Of a DNA stretch of 64,000 bases, positions 1-12,460 are shown one piece after another. Where the stretch lies: contig CM049409.1 of NCBI GenBank assembly GCA_026929865.2, positions 14,785,452-14,849,451 of the forward strand, read 5' to 3'. The stretch is from Hyperoplus lanceolatus (Eukaryota; Chordata; Actinopteri; Uranoscopiformes; Ammodytidae). The position numbers were made by a program, and so were the translations under genes. The notes below the pieces were generated by a model. The model worked only from the letters and a program-made list of their open reading frames with translations. It did not search any database and was not told where the DNA came from. Position 1 is the stretch's first letter; each line of letters starts with the position of its first letter.

Positions 1-3000
1 GCTGCAGTTACCTAAAAACACTACCTCCCCAGTTAGCTGTAACCTTTGACTGGAAACCAGAGACAACAAATATACTCAAGTAATTAATTATACATATTGC
101 CTGGCTAAAAATGTAAGTAGAGGCAAAAAAGGTAATGCAAAAAAAAGGTAAGGTTTTCTTTGCGACTGTACCAGCTTTAACTTTTAAAACAGTTGATCGG
201 ATGGTTTGAAGCTGCATTTCAGCACAGAAATAACATGTTAAGAGATCAACATTACAGATGAACTACAACAAGTTGATTTTATACTTACATCACATAATTT
301 ATTTATTTCAATAAAAATGCACAGAACAGATACAAAAACAGCTTAAACTTTATTGAAATCAAGTCATTCTCTGTATTTAAAAAAAGCGATCACGCTTAAC
401 GTGTTTTCAGGATAATTTAAAACGTACAGTACATACAAACATCAGGCACAGATTTGGTAATCTCCGACTAGTGCAGGCGTTGTAAAACACAGTAAGGACA
501 GGTTTCTGAAATGCATGTTAACAGGAGGTTAATGAGGCCAAGTGCAGTCAAGAAAACATTCTGAGTGTGAGATAATGACTAAGAAAAGTAGAGATTCATC
601 CCAATAATTACTCAGAATTAGTTTGAAACCTTTTCTTTCCCCTATATTTGATCCAGATCCTGATTGATAAAAGGCACAAGAAACAATAGTGATGAAAACA
701 CTCAGTTTGTTGCACAGCTTGAGTGAAGAATTGCCCCAATCACTTGTCCATTTATCACATCATTCCTTCTTGATCTAACTGGATTTTATTGTGTCATTAC
801 CCCCTGGTTGCCAATCATGTTCATAATTTTTCTGGAAGATTTTCCCTTTCGCACTGACCAGGGTGTATAACAATCCTGCCTTGAAAAGAAACACCAGAAC
901 CTACTGCAGCTCAAAATATGACAGAACCCTGGCTACTGAGACCAGAAGAACACTGACTTTCAGCACACATAGCTTAGTTGTCTTAAAAGAAAAAGAAAAG
1001 AAAAAAGGAGGAGAAACAATCCTTCAAAAGGAAGTGTAAAGCAAAATTTGCTAAATGAAACAAAGTGACAGATAAAATGCCGGCATACAAGACAGACAAG
1101 AGGACAGAGGCGTCGGACAGTAAAACGTAAAAGTTGCTCATCAGCCAATCAAACATCATACAGAAGTAATAATTATACACATTTGTGATGATGCCTCGAT
1201 TAAGCATGTAAACATTTCAAGTAGCCACAGACTGTGTGCAGCAGGATATAATTTAACCCATTATGTGTATGCGAGTGCTGGGAAATCACAGTGAAGATGT
1301 GAAGGATATATAACCCAAAGAACAGGAAGAGAACACACAACTTAAATATTTCAGAGGGATGAAATAAGCTCCATGGCTCCTATGTTGCCTCGTTTTTGTT
1401 AGTGTTTGTTTTATCCTACATGGAGTTAGACAGATTCTACCACATCAAGGTGATTACAATAAGTGTCCAGTAAGAACTTACACATTCACCCTTTAAAAGT
1501 ACCTCACTGTGATTGTCTAAACTGTGTTTTCCTTCGTGGTAAACCCCAACTATCTCAGGAGGATGTGGAGCATCTGAAGAGTCAAAGACCGAGAAACTGA
1601 ACAGATGGTTAAAACGTGACAAAAATAAACAAAGGCCTGCGCTACAGTTTTGGGTTATGGAGTTGCCAGTGTGTGTCTGTATTAAAGCTCTGTGTTTTGG
1701 AAGCTGTAGCACGCCATCCTGACCAGCAGGGGGAACTCTTACAAAGGCGTAGGAACATATTGGTTCATGTTCAATCTACACATGTGACTGACGCCAACAA
1801 TCATGCTACTTATTTTACATTGTTGACTTGGACTGGGTGCAGTGAGTGTGAACACTGAAGAAAAATCGGTAATCAATTAATATGAATCAAAGTGGATTAA
1901 CCCTTAAGCTGGGTAAACTTGTACAATCATGCAACACACTCCTCGGACCATTACCATCAGAGCCTCTGCTTATCTGACAAATGTAATATCACACATGGTG
2001 CATCTGAAAACTCTCCATACGTTTCAAGTGTCTGACTGTGACTCACTATACTGCTGGAACAGGGTCACAAAAAAGTACATTTGTGAGTAAAAGAAACAGC
2101 ATTTGTGCTAAAGCCATATAGTAGTGAGTCAAGCAGCGACATTCAAATAATATGAAGACCTTTTCAAACGCCCCATTTTAAGCCTTCACTAACTAATGGC
2201 TGAATATATCCGGCGTTGTGATTTACCGTAGTTTATAAATGACCAAACTACAACATTTTAAAGTTACACTCTGTAAGATGACCATCTGGTTTATTGTCTG
2301 TTGAGTTCCTACCTTTTAAATTGCGAATTAAATCAATGGTGATTGAGCATATGACCCACTGATAAAAGAGCCTGCATTTGCTGCTTTGCTCAGTAAAACT
2401 ATCGGAGTGTCTGATTTAAACTTCCGCACTGCAGCAGTGCGTTCTCTTGTACTCAGGACATGGGAGCACTGAGTTCCAACCGGTGTGCAACCTGTTAGAT
2501 TTTTTAATTTAGTTTTTATATACAGTCAATGGCTTTTATCAGACATGGTCCTAAGTCCCACATTTTTAACCCTCATCCTACAGACTTGGGTTATTTTGAC
2601 CTCTGGCGGTAAACTTTGTCATATCTCACAGGTGCTTTACTTGATCTTTCCATTTTTTTCTTGACAAACACCCCCCCAATTACTTCATATAATCAGTCAA
2701 AATCGCCCAATTCTGCCAAAATGACCCCAGTCGGTAGTCCATGTATGTAATTAAAATAGGTTGGTAGGATGAGGGTTCAAAATGTGTGAAAATGTCTTTG
2801 CTTTCTGGCAATTTAAAAAACACTTCCTCAAAAATATATGTTTAACATTCTGAAATATAGCCTTCAATATATGAAGTGGACATTGCAGAGCCGGTTTGTC
2901 AAGTAATGGAAGCCAAGGTAGTGCAGACCTGAACTTCCATCCTGATCTTGCACCCGTGTATAAAAATTTGTTTGACTAACAACGCAACATTGATCAGGAT

Positions 3001-4267
3001 TCAACACATCCGCATTCATCAGACAAGTTATGACAAGTAATCAGACAGAAGCTCTACTCTAGCAGCTTGACATAACACATCTCAGAAAATGCACTTAGGG
3101 TTTATATGATTTTTTTCTTCTTCTTTTTGTGTAAAGTGAGAACCTGAAGCAGAATTAAACAGCATTTGGATTTTTCCCATCCATCTCAAAACCAAGCCCA
3201 GACCTGCTGAGCTGCACAGACCTTGACTTGTATTCTTCCCGTTTCCTGAAAACAAAGTATGTTTTCACTCCACCAAAACACCCAATTCAAAGCTCTACAA
3301 TGATTTGAAGTTGACATAACATGATGCACCTACAGTAAAAGATAAATTCAAAAAATTCAGAAATAAAAAAGCACAGGAAGAGTTAAATCAGTGTATTGTA
3401 GAGAAAAAGTACCAATAAATGTTTTCTACATTAAAAACAAAAACGGTGAACAAAACAGGTGTTAACCCAAGTCTTTTTGGTGGAGAAACTGGTAACGTTT
3501 GAGTTGGAGCCGTAGGTAAATACTTAAGGGAGTGTGGATAGGAATAGCAGCACAAACTAAGCCTCCAGCAACAAACAGCAGGAAGTGTTCACAGGGAAGC
3601 TTTCTTAAAGCTAGCAGCAATAAACTGCTGCATGCGGGCACCATGGGTTTTTGAACAGAAATGGTAATTTAAGAGCTTCACTCTTACGTTATGTTATGTC
3701 GTCAATATTAACTCACCCAAGAGTGCTGAAAATATTATGGTTTCATTCATCTGTCAAGAACCCGACAGTGTGTTTTTCCCTTAAAACAACAAAGAGAGTC
3801 CCAGGTCCCAGTTCTTAGTCACCTTATTTCTACAATACAGTATTGAGACGCTCCATCACGGAGCTGTAACCCAGTGTTAAAGCATTATAAAGGCCACATA
3901 AATAGACGTGATACAAATATTTGCACGCAAAGGAAAGACACGGCCACTTTGGGCGACGCTCATTGGACATTAAAGCAGGGTTAGCTCGTCTCTGGAAGTC
4001 TGACATCAAGTCAAAAATACTATGGTTGCCATTTCGAAAAGCAGGGTCGACAATGCATCTTTCCTCCCTTTCTTTAGCGGTACAATGCATCAATTACTCC
4101 AAGCTGAAGCTGAGAGACCATTATAATAACTTATCTAAAAGCTGCCAACATTTAAGTCATGAGCCTGTTCAAAATAAGTCACGTTGACCTATTGGGAATA
4201 CGCTGAAAAACGTCTTCTTGTCTCGGGCTGTTTCAAGTCAGTCTCAAATTACCTGCTTGCAGAGTGG
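1..4267. other. 3' flank and probable 3'UTR of b3gnt2; no other gene seen
   Basis: AT-rich sequence downstream of the minus-strand stop. Minus-strand AATAAA signals occur at several places, for example TTTATT on the plus strand at 2290-2295 and again near 348 and 784, so the UTR end cannot be fixed. Short frames here have no recognisable domains. A small MITE sits at 2568-2777. Confidence 0.5.
2568..2777. mobile_element. 210-bp MITE with 14-bp terminal inverted repeats
   Basis: The left end AACCCTCATCCTAC (2568-2581) is the exact reverse complement of the right end GTAGGATGAGGGTT (2764-2777). The interior is non-coding. The left flank reads TTAA overlapping the end and the right reads TTCA, so a TTAA target (piggyBac- or Kolobok-like) is possible but not exact. 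Confidence 0.7.
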
Positions 4268-5467
4268 TCACTGGCAGTTCAGATCAGGGCTTCTGAGCCA
4301 GGCCCAGATCTGGATCATCTCCTGCGGGGTCCTCGGGTGAACCAGCATTAAACTCTTGTAGGCGCAGGGGTTTGACCTGTACTTCTCCTCAATGTTAAAG
4401 GTCCTGAAGCCTTTGTGCTTCTCCGGGGCCAGCCCTAGCTTCCTTAGACACATGCCCGTGTAGACGTCATCTATTGGATAGAGCGCCACGTGTTGGGACA
4501 CATTGTGCAGACGGGCAGCGACGTCCCCAGAGTAAAGGTACCCGCCTCCCCCGGCATACGGAGGGTACGTCCCGGTGTACATGCTCTCCGGGATGAAGTA
4601 TTTGACCTTCTTCTCTCGGTGCGGCCCGGCGTTGGTGATCACGTCACCCACAAACAGGTCCCTGGCTTTGGGCTCAGAGAGACCCGCCAGGAAGTCCAGG
4701 ATGCGGTACGTGTTGACAAAGACGTCGTCGTCGCCTTTGAAGACGAAGCGAGCACCGGAGCAGCGCGTCTGGATCCACTCCAGGAACAACACTTCCTTGA
4801 TGGTCAAGTTGAAGAAGGAGTCCCGGTAATCCCACTGGATGATGTCCCGGTGGAGGGCGCTCTCGTGGCGCAGCATCTCCGATAGATCAGGGTGGTGGTC
4901 CCCGGCCGTGGCGTTGCCAAGGAGGAAGATAGTAACCACGGTGTGATTGGCTATAAGGCCCGCCCGTCCCCACGACTCGCGGATGGCCTGACGGCGGTCA
5001 AAGTGCGGTGACAGGGATTTGACAGCCAGGAGAAGGAACGGGGGCTCCTTACAGATATTGGGCTGGTCCACTGTGATTGGGTGGGAGCGACAGTGCATGT
5101 AAATAAGGAAGTCCTTGAAGCGGTCCGGCAGAGAGTTGTAGTCTTTCACCCGAGTGGTGACCTTTAAGTTAGGCTTGCAATCAAACTGGTCAGTGTTCAA
5201 AACGGTTTCGTTAAGCCAGTCGGGCATGTCTGCAGCACTGTAGTTAGCGGTCAGGATGGGATTGTTATGGAGGTCCAGAATCTGCTGCTGACGGTTCCAG
5301 AAAGCCGGGCTGGGAGTCATTTTGGCCCAGAAGGATGTGGAGGGGATCGTGACCTTGTGACGCCCAGTCTTGTCTTGGCTGCTCTGTCGGGAGATGAGGA
5401 TGAAGATGAACAGGTTGACCATCATCACCGTCACCACCAGCTTCAACCTCCTCCGCAGCAGCGCCAT
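4268..5467 (-). CDS. b3gnt2: UDP-GlcNAc:beta-Gal beta-1,3-N-acetylglucosaminyltransferase 2 (single coding exon)
   Basis: This is a type II Golgi glycosyltransferase (family GT31) that adds beta-1,3-GlcNAc to galactose to build poly-N-acetyllactosamine chains. The frame is 399 codons from the ATG at 5467, close to the ~397 aa of the mammalian protein. Visible features: a short cytoplasmic tail with basic RRRLK, one membrane anchor (about residues 8-25), the GT31 motif RRQAIRESWG (158-167), the metal-binding DDD within GDDDVFVN (246-248), the PYAGGGGYLYSG loop (303-314), IDDVYTGMC (332-340), and six N-glycosylation sequons. The same frame runs upstream to a GTG at 5482. I chose the ATG because it has G at -3 and +4 and because MALLRRRLKL aligns with the family N terminus. 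There is no intron in the coding part, as in the family. The likely splice acceptor lies about 28 nt upstream of the ATG, directly beside a CA/TG repeat. Teleosts can carry duplicates, so the a/b paralogue is not assigned. Confidence 0.95.
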   Translation of the reverse strand: MALLRRRLKLVVTVMMVNLFIFILISRQSSQDKTGRHKVTIPSTSFWAKMTPSPAFWNRQQQILDLHNNPILTANYSAADMPDWLNETVLNTDQFDCKPNLKVTTRVKDYNSLPDRFKDFLIYMHCRSHPITVDQPNICKEPPFLLLAVKSLSPHFDRRQAIRESWGRAGLIANHTVVTIFLLGNATAGDHHPDLSEMLRHESALHRDIIQWDYRDSFFNLTIKEVLFLEWIQTRCSGARFVFKGDDDVFVNTYRILDFLAGLSEPKARDLFVGDVITNAGPHREKKVKYFIPESMYTGTYPPYAGGGGYLYSGDVAARLHNVSQHVALYPIDDVYTGMCLRKLGLAPEKHKGFRTFNIEEKYRSNPCAYKSLMLVHPRTPQEMIQIWAWLRSPDLNCQ

Positions 5468-5495
5468 GACAGTGACGTGCACCCGTCACCACCTG
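5468..5495 (-). promoter_or_regulatory. b3gnt2: Putative 5'UTR remnant and 3' splice acceptor of the b3gnt2 coding exon
   Basis: Read on the minus strand, the TG repeat ends in TTCAG followed by GTGGTGACGG, then reaches the ATG within about 28 nt. CAG|G is a good acceptor. Between the previous AG (in CACAGCTG, near 5613) and this CAG there is no other AG, an exclusion zone of more than 110 nt. Such a zone is expected when the branch point lies far upstream. Candidate branch sequences (ATTACAC, CTACAAT) lie just beyond the repeat. The alternative is that the repeat is simply transcribed within the 5'UTR. Confidence 0.5.

Positions 5496-5496
<1 letters not shown>

Positions 5497-5585
<89 letters not shown>
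5497..5585. repeat. (AC)n microsatellite, ~44 units, next to the b3gnt2 start
   Basis: Pure AC dinucleotides over 89 nt (TG on the gene strand), uninterrupted. It lies only ~30 nt from the b3gnt2 ATG. All long open frames that cross it are repeat artefacts. Confidence 0.98.
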
Positions 5586-5589
<4 letters not shown>

Positions 5590-6009
5590 TTGTAGTGTAA
5601 TCGAATGCAGCTGTGGAGGACAAGTGTTCCGAGTGGACTGATAAACTGGAAGGTCTTATCGAATTTCTGCTGGACTATACGGGATATCTACCAGACAGAA
5701 GCTGATTATGTTGTATTCAAAGTCTGCCCATTATCTGTCAGGACCAGTGGTGGGTCACCACGCCTTCTTCTGCCCTGTCAAAATCCAAATAATATATTTT
5801 TTTGTTGTTTAAAATTATATTAATTTGTGTTTAAATGTGTCTGAATCTAATAAAAAAATGTCATACATTACAAAAATAATAAAACTTTTTTCAATATAGT
5901 TATTTTTGTGAGGCTGAGCTGGATTTCCCAGGCATATCTCATCTAACATCAGCTATGTGGAGCACAGGACCTCGCTGAAGTATTGCTGGCCTTTTATTGA
6001 AGCTGCCGT

Positions 6010-6160
6010 CTCCTATTGGATAATACGCTGACTGACTGTCTCATCAGCCAATCAGATTTTGATGTGTGTGACAGCCCGCCCCAAGGCCCAGCGATATCTC
6101 AGCCCTAGCCCCCGTGATGTCATCAGCGAAGTTTGAAACTTGGCGCGCACTATTAGCATT
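6010..6160 (+). promoter_or_regulatory. Promoter-like cluster (CCAAT, GC box, CRE/ATF-like, E2F-like)
   Basis: Within 150 nt there are an inverted CCAAT (ATTGG, 6015), a CCAATCAG (6048-6055), CCCGCCCC (6075-6082), TGATGTCATC resembling an ATF/CRE site (6115-6124) and TTGGCGCG resembling an E2F site (6140-6147). This combination is typical of broadly active vertebrate promoters. It lies within the putative b3gnt2 intron. Orientation is inferred from a splice donor to the right. A bidirectional promoter or a second b3gnt2 promoter is also possible. Confidence 0.4.
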
Positions 6161-6164
6161 GTGA

Positions 6165-6500
6165 TGATGTGAGTGAACTACTATGGCCATCGCTTTCACA
6201 CGACCTACTGCTCCCCTGCCGATCTAGCGTGGCTATTTAAAGGTGATCGTTTAACATAGTTTAGATATAGTTTTGACAGGAATACTACACATAAGCTGGA
6301 TGGGCTGACAACGTCTTTGCGCACTTCACTGACTGTAACTACGACTATGACTGGCTAACAGCTAGCACCGGCGGAACAAGTTACCGGTATTGCTGGACCT
6401 GTCTGCTTTTTAAACCTGTGAAGGAACATGGCACATCACAGATTTTAACAGCCTTAATGGCTTATAGGATCCGAGGATGGATTTCCTCTACAAGTGATGG
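6165..6500 (+). ncRNA. Candidate first exon with strong splice donor, gene unknown
   Basis: Downstream of the promoter-like cluster, the plus strand reaches GATGG|GTGAGTG, with the exon ending at 6500. A second donor-like AT|GTGAGT is at about 6170. The stretch has only tiny reading frames: one from an ATG at 6457 runs into the donor for 14-15 codons, and another stops after 6 codons. It therefore looks like a 5' non-coding or barely coding first exon. No downstream plus-strand exon could be linked to it. The transcription start and end are estimates. Confidence 0.3.
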
Positions 6501-6506
6501 GTGAGT

Positions 6507-9237
6507 GTTACTTTTGGCTGTGTCTATCTGTGAAGGGATAACGTTTTTTATGGGGTTTTAAAACCATTTTGTTTGTTTGTTATGGTCCTTGTAGTAGCCT
6601 ATATTGCTGGGACTTGGGCAGTAGGTTATGCGGTTTTTCATTGTTGATGCCGCTTTCTAAGCATAATATGGGAACCAACTCTCAACTACACTTCTTCTTA
6701 ATATGCTGGTTGGATTGGCTGTTGTAAAATATTTGGCATAAAAGACCCTTCTTGCATGTTTATTTTTTGTTATTGAAGCGAATGCGGCGCACTGTTAATA
6801 TTGTCACTATACTAAATTGAATCCATTGAAGTTGCGCAAGCATCCGGTGAACCCTATTGCAATAACTGGATGCTTGTGTTGTGTCATGTTATGCGTTTGC
6901 AAACAGTTGTCGAGTGACATGAAATATCTGATGGTGATGGTGCAGTAGTCTATCTGGTGTAGGATAAACAACAGTGGTGTGTGCAGTGCGCTGCTCTGTG
7001 GTTGTTGAAGATCAACTGTCAAGCTCTTCATGTTATGCATTAGTGTATACTGTGATTGTAGCCTATATTTTGTATGTGGCTGTGTTGGCTGTATCGGCAC
7101 CTGACGTGTGCGTTTCTCAGTGTTTGGGGGGGGGGGGAGGAGGGGCCGGGGGTTGGTCGGAGTTCGCTACTGAAGGCCCTGACTGAAACCCCACAGCACG
7201 CTACTGGTCAGGACATAGGGACCCTATCCAACTACACAGAGTTTACTGTTTTTTTTTAAAACACACTCTCTCTCTCTCCATCCTGAAGGGGGAGTTGCAG
7301 AGTCATATTTACTATAGACTAAAGAACAACGACACAATGTGCACCTTATAATTAAGTGTTGCTTATCGTTGCCAAAAATATAAATACAAAACAAACTCAC
7401 AAGTGAACAGCCTCACAATATTGGACAGTGCAACAAGTTTATAAAAGATGTCCAAACGCAAGCAAATTTAGGTTGATTTTAAGAAGTCACAGAATATGTC
7501 CTTTGGAAATGAATTTTGATTGTAATGTGGAACTGCAGTAAGTCAGAAGTGAAGCAGTGAAAAGGATGACTGATTCTTCTTTCTAGCACCACCAATCAGT
7601 TCAGTGACCTGTCGCTTCAGAGATTTACCACTCAAAAAGGGAACATACAAATACTTGCTAAACAATAACTCTGGTGTAACTTCTATTTTTTGCTTGTCAT
7701 TTAAAAAGCCAAGTGTGAAGTTATAAGCACCTGATTCCCGCATTGGCAAACAGACACTTCATCATTATGTAGCTTTAAATGTATTAGGTCTATAAACAGA
7801 CACAAATAAGATTACTTTATATGAATGTACACTACCCGAGCTAGTCGAAGTGATGGATAACATTAACTTCAGAGCTGTTGAAAAATAAATATGTTTGTCA
7901 TAGATCTTTCTTGCACCTATCACTTTTAAAAGCTTGCTCAGTGTGGATGGAAAAGTCTGGACGGTAAAAGCAAATAGATTTTTCAAAGTAATAAGCACAT
8001 GCCTTCTATTTCAGGGAAATGAGATTGTAATCTTAGTTTTTACGACCAGGTGGCACAATGACAAAGTCGTTTTACTACTTCTCTATTCGTCAAGACGGAA
8101 GAAGGATACAATATTTAACCACAAGACCACTGTGACTCATGGTCACAAGGAAATGCCAACAAATTTAGTTTAAAAGCTGCTGGGGATGGGGTCAGAGGAG
8201 ATTTCTGGAAATCACCAATCCACAACTTTTTTCATTTTAACATCAAAGCTTTCTGCCTCAGATGTCTCGTGCATCACATGTACAGAGAGACTGCATCCCA
8301 GGAAATGACAGTGCCAACATGACACTCTAATGAGTAATGATGAGTCATCCTTGCAATGAACCCTGGGTTTGTATAGCCGCTGCAAATCGATTTAGTGAGA
8401 TTAGAGTTGTCTCTGTCCATCAATGTGCTCTGCAATCATATCAGTGGTTAGCGCTCAGATATTACATAAACAAGTGTATCTTTCAAATACTCTTTAGAAG
8501 GATGGTGCTTCACAACAGGGTGTACACCTTTAAAAAGATATGTCAAAACATCTTCTGTTACCTATTATCAACCTGCTCTCTCACTACTAAATCCAATTTC
8601 TCTCACTGTTTCACCAATGGGTCACACCATTGAGGCAGAAAATCATTCTGTAAACAGTACAAATCAAAGGCCAACAAGTTATCTGGTTGTGTGTGTGTGT
8701 TAAAGCATATGCGTGAAGTGACAAGACAGGTGGCTATCACAATCAGTAAGCTGCATTCATAAACTGGGAGCTCTGGCTGGAGTCCAAACAAAATACAATA
8801 AAACAATTGACATCGATCAACCAATAACTCACCTGCGGTCATGTTGTAAGATTATACGGTCAGAAAACATGCAGATGAGCCTTCTGTTACTCATTTGCAC
8901 TACAACTGCAGCACACTGCTATGTGTTTTATGTCTGGATGATATTTACTTGATTGAAGCAACATCATTGCAAAGGACAATTAAATGTTTATTGGAAGACA
9001 CAGGGTCACCTTTTATTTTAAAAGAGACCATGCAGCCTTTTGGGAGGATTGATCTGCCTCAGGTTTCTGCTTTGGCAAATCTCTCTGATAACATTATCTT
9101 TACCATGTTTCACTTTATTTTATCTGCTTGCTGTAAATGTCTGTATTCGGGCCTTACTTTATGGGCCTCCGAAACAGCCACATCAACTCCTATTGATGAA
9201 ATTCTTGTGGCATGAACTTTACTAGACAATCAGAACC
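6507..9237. other. Intronic/intergenic sequence, no gene seen
   Basis: No recognisable protein or RNA gene. Small simple-sequence patches (a G run near 7127, a TC run near 7266) are the only structure I noticed. Confidence 0.5.
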
Positions 9238-9660
9238 AGCGGCGGCTCGCCCATAGAGGGCGATAGGGCGACGCCCTTCTTAAGCCATACCAGCAAAAAA
9301 CAAAAATATAATAAGGATAATAATAATGATGAAAAATATATATATTTTTTGTATTTATAATAATAATTTATTATTTCAATACAGTTTTTACCTGCATCTA
9401 AGTCTGAATATCATTGCACAATCAGCGCCTGTGCTCTGTCACTCTGGGGCGATTTCGGGCTGGTTGAAAATCGCCCTGAGCGCTCTCATAGACTTCAATG
9501 TAAAACTTTTTTTTTCAAACTGCAGGCCTCCCAATGCAATCTCTATGGGTTCCGGGGGTGCTCGCCCCAACGTGTTGTCGTCATACATACAGTAAACAAT
9601 GAACCAATTACAGTCACATGTCCGGTCTGCTGCCCAAAGCGGTCATATTTAAGACCAACA
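9238..9660. repeat. Probable hAT-type transposon remnant
   Basis: It starts CAGCGGCGGCTCGCCC followed by GGGCGATAGGGCG, and an internal block repeats the GGGCGATTT / AATCGCCC theme and CTCGCCCC. I recognise this style from the ends of teleost hAT elements. No intact inverted right end or target duplication could be delimited, so the boundaries are approximate. Confidence 0.4.
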
Positions 9661-11259
9661 TAACTAATATCAACTCAGGCTAGGCTGGCAAGCTACTTGA
9701 TCATGTCATTAAAAGGACTAGGTCCTTTCCAGACACAATGTAACCATCAAGCAAGTATCTACCAAGATGGATTGGGGGATCGTATAAACGTGGATTTTCA
9801 CGGGACTCGTTTGAACGGCTAACAAGGCTAGCAGGATGCTAAGGAGCTAACGCTATGTCCTGCTGCCGCTGCATGATGATTATGGACCGTATAATGGCTT
9901 TTAATCCATCCTGATGGCAGCACAGACACCGCATGGATAACTTCGGGTGTCACCCCTATGCATCATCTCTCAGAAAAGGAAAAACAAATATTAAAAATCA
10001 ATCTGCATATGGACGCGCCTGTGCCGTTCAACAGCTGATCCATAGACTGTTTGTTTACTCTGACAGCTGCTGTCCGTCCGCGGCATAAACACCCGCCTAC
10101 CAAGTAACGGTGCTGTAGACAGCATGGACATATAAAGAAAGGTAGACAGTAGTAACGCAAATGTGATGATTGCACATATGCTATGCCAGCATCCATTTTT
10201 GTTTAATCAGAACACAACTGTCAAGTCAATCAGATTATTGTGATTAATTGTAGAGCAGGCTCTTAACTTTTAAAGAAAGCCTATCTGAGGAGCACACTGG
10301 TAGATGACAAGTTATCTGTGATGGCCACAGCCGGATAATTAAATCATTTTAGAGCTAAAATAATTTTATTCAAGAAATTAACTAACTTAATGTCCAAAAA
10401 TACTATACAGTACAATGCTTGTCTAATGTTGCCAGAGTGGTTATGCCAGATGAACAGGAAAAACAAACTGTTAAATGCAATATGACATTTTATGACCACA
10501 CTTGAGGGAAGGGAGAGAGAAAAAAGGGAACAAACTCTACCTGACAAGTTATCATGGATGAGTGACTTGTGCTTCAGTTGATTTATTTTTCCTCTATGTT
10601 TCCTTCCTGCCTCTGTATCGTGTTGCTCTCTCGGCCTCCTAGCAACAACTGTGCACTGCTGCGCCCCTGTTTGCTCTCCTTTCTACTCCCTATCCCTAGT
10701 TTCCCCACGTTTCCCCTCACCACCTCTATGCCTTCTTCTGTGCTCCCTCCTTGGTTCCTTCATCTTGTCTTTAGAATTTTGCTTATATTCACATGAAAAG
10801 AAAGAATGCTTAGTCACATCCCCACAGGATGCTGATACACAATCCTTATAGGTATAACAGTGTTACATTACTAACAAGGACAAGCAAGGATAATTAGGCT
10901 TTCCCATCCTCTGCATCGCCATACAAACAAGGAGACTTCTGGGAAATGAGTGGGCGGGGTAAGGGAGGGGAGAGGGATTCTAAAGAAGGAAGCCAAGCAA
11001 CATGTTGACAAGACCAGAGCTTCCGGGTGTCTCATTTACCATCAGTCATGCAAGGCTAAATTTACAACTACCTGCGTATCCTGTTGGGTTTTCCCTCCAA
11101 TATTTAAATGAAAAACCCAAACTTTCGTTTTGTGCTGCTGTATGTGGTTTACATTTGTGGTTATTGCAAAATTTGCACAAGACAATGCCCAACATTGCAT
11201 CTAAGATTAAAATGCAGAGCGAAGAAGTTGATGAAGCCTATCAGCGCCACAAAACTGTC
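9661..11259. other. Intronic/intergenic sequence, no gene seen
   Basis: AT-rich with a CT-rich patch near 10620-10760. Short frames have no family resemblance. Confidence 0.45.
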
Positions 11260-11511
11260 AGTATGGCAGCGTTTACGAACCGGTGTCACCCCTGACACTG
11301 GCGCAGGCGCTCAGGAAATTCCCAAGAAGCACCCAAGAAATTTTTCAGTTGTGGATTATACTGCTAATAAAAAAACCTGGACGTAAAGCAGAAGGTATAA
11401 AATCCATGTGCGTCCACCGAAGGCTAACCTCATGTAGATGCACAGACACTGTTGTTGTTATTACTCAGAATTCTTCATGGGGGCAACAGAAGTGACAGAC
11501 TATATATTTAA
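11260..11511. repeat. Dispersed repeat, intact copy of the family split at 28 kb
   Basis: The stretch from GTTTACGAACCGGTGTCACC to the end near 11511 matches 27984-28920 with moderate divergence (shared ...GGTATAAAATCCATG..., TGTTGTTGT...TACTCAG, ending CTATA...TTTAA). The reverse complement of the 28-kb copy begins TTAAAGCTATAGTGCGTAAC, a motif I recognise as a common fish MITE/short repeat. It lacks the 0.7-kb insertion found in the other copy. Confidence 0.65.
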
Positions 11512-12457
11512 CTGCTTGATATAGCACAGCTTTGAGCTTGTTTCAAACTTGCTGAAATAACAAGCTTGGTAGAAACCTAAACTACTTACCACATCATAGA
11601 CTTCAAGACTCAAATATTAAACAAATATGTTAGGAATGAAGAAGAATGAACATCCTCTATCAAAAGTGGATTAGTTTTTACCAAATCCAATTACAATTTA
11701 CACGTCCTCCTCATGCAGGCCTTCTGTGATACTTGAATGATGGGAAATAATAGCTCGTATTGAGGGAAAAAACTAATCATCAACTCAGAGACCAACTAAG
11801 AAAAATTTACAATTATGTTGTAGTATATATGTAGTTATGTTATTCAGGAAGTTAAACTGGAGATGATATTTTTAAGTTAAAATTTTACATATGATCAAAA
11901 CAGCAAACTGTAGTCAATAATGGATAAACCGGTCAAGCAGTAGTATCTGTACCCGTTAGGTTCCTAAAATGAGATGAAAACATTTTACAATTAAAAAGGC
12001 CAATGGCCTGTTATATCCTGGCAACAACAGCATGCCAGATGGACTTTGATGCTGTTTTTCCAGTTTCATTGATTAGTAAAGAAAACAGGTTACGGGCACA
12101 CTGATTGCATCTGGCACTAATCTACTGAACAATGCCAGGCTGTGTTTGACTATTGTGATTTCCACTTGATAAAAGGTTCAGGGAGGTAAGGCAGGGGGGT
12201 TGGGTGTGAGACGGCAGAAAACAATGGGGCAGGAGCAAGTTTAAAAAGGGTTGGGTCTCAATGTGTGCGTCACCCAGTCTAAATACGTTCCAAACCTTTT
12301 GGTTTGGACAAATGAACACCTCCACTAATCTTTGCAGTCTTAAAGGGTGGTTTTAAATGTAAAAGGACCTCTATGTATGCATGTTTCACTTCAACACGAA
12401 TGTGTCACCTAATCTTATGCTGCATTTTTCAAATGTGTGGTTGCACCCTGAGTGATC
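11512..12457. other. Intronic/intergenic sequence, no gene seen
   Basis: AT-rich, without repeats I could pair or coding signals. Confidence 0.45.
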
Positions 12458-12460
12458 TTA

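Noticed and set aside
4490-4885. Plus-strand frames opposite b3gnt2
   Set aside because: They are antisense shadows of a strongly conserved glycosyltransferase frame.
5265-5641. Frames through the CA repeat beside b3gnt2
   Set aside because: The open length comes from the microsatellite, which encodes only Cys-Val or His-Thr repeats.
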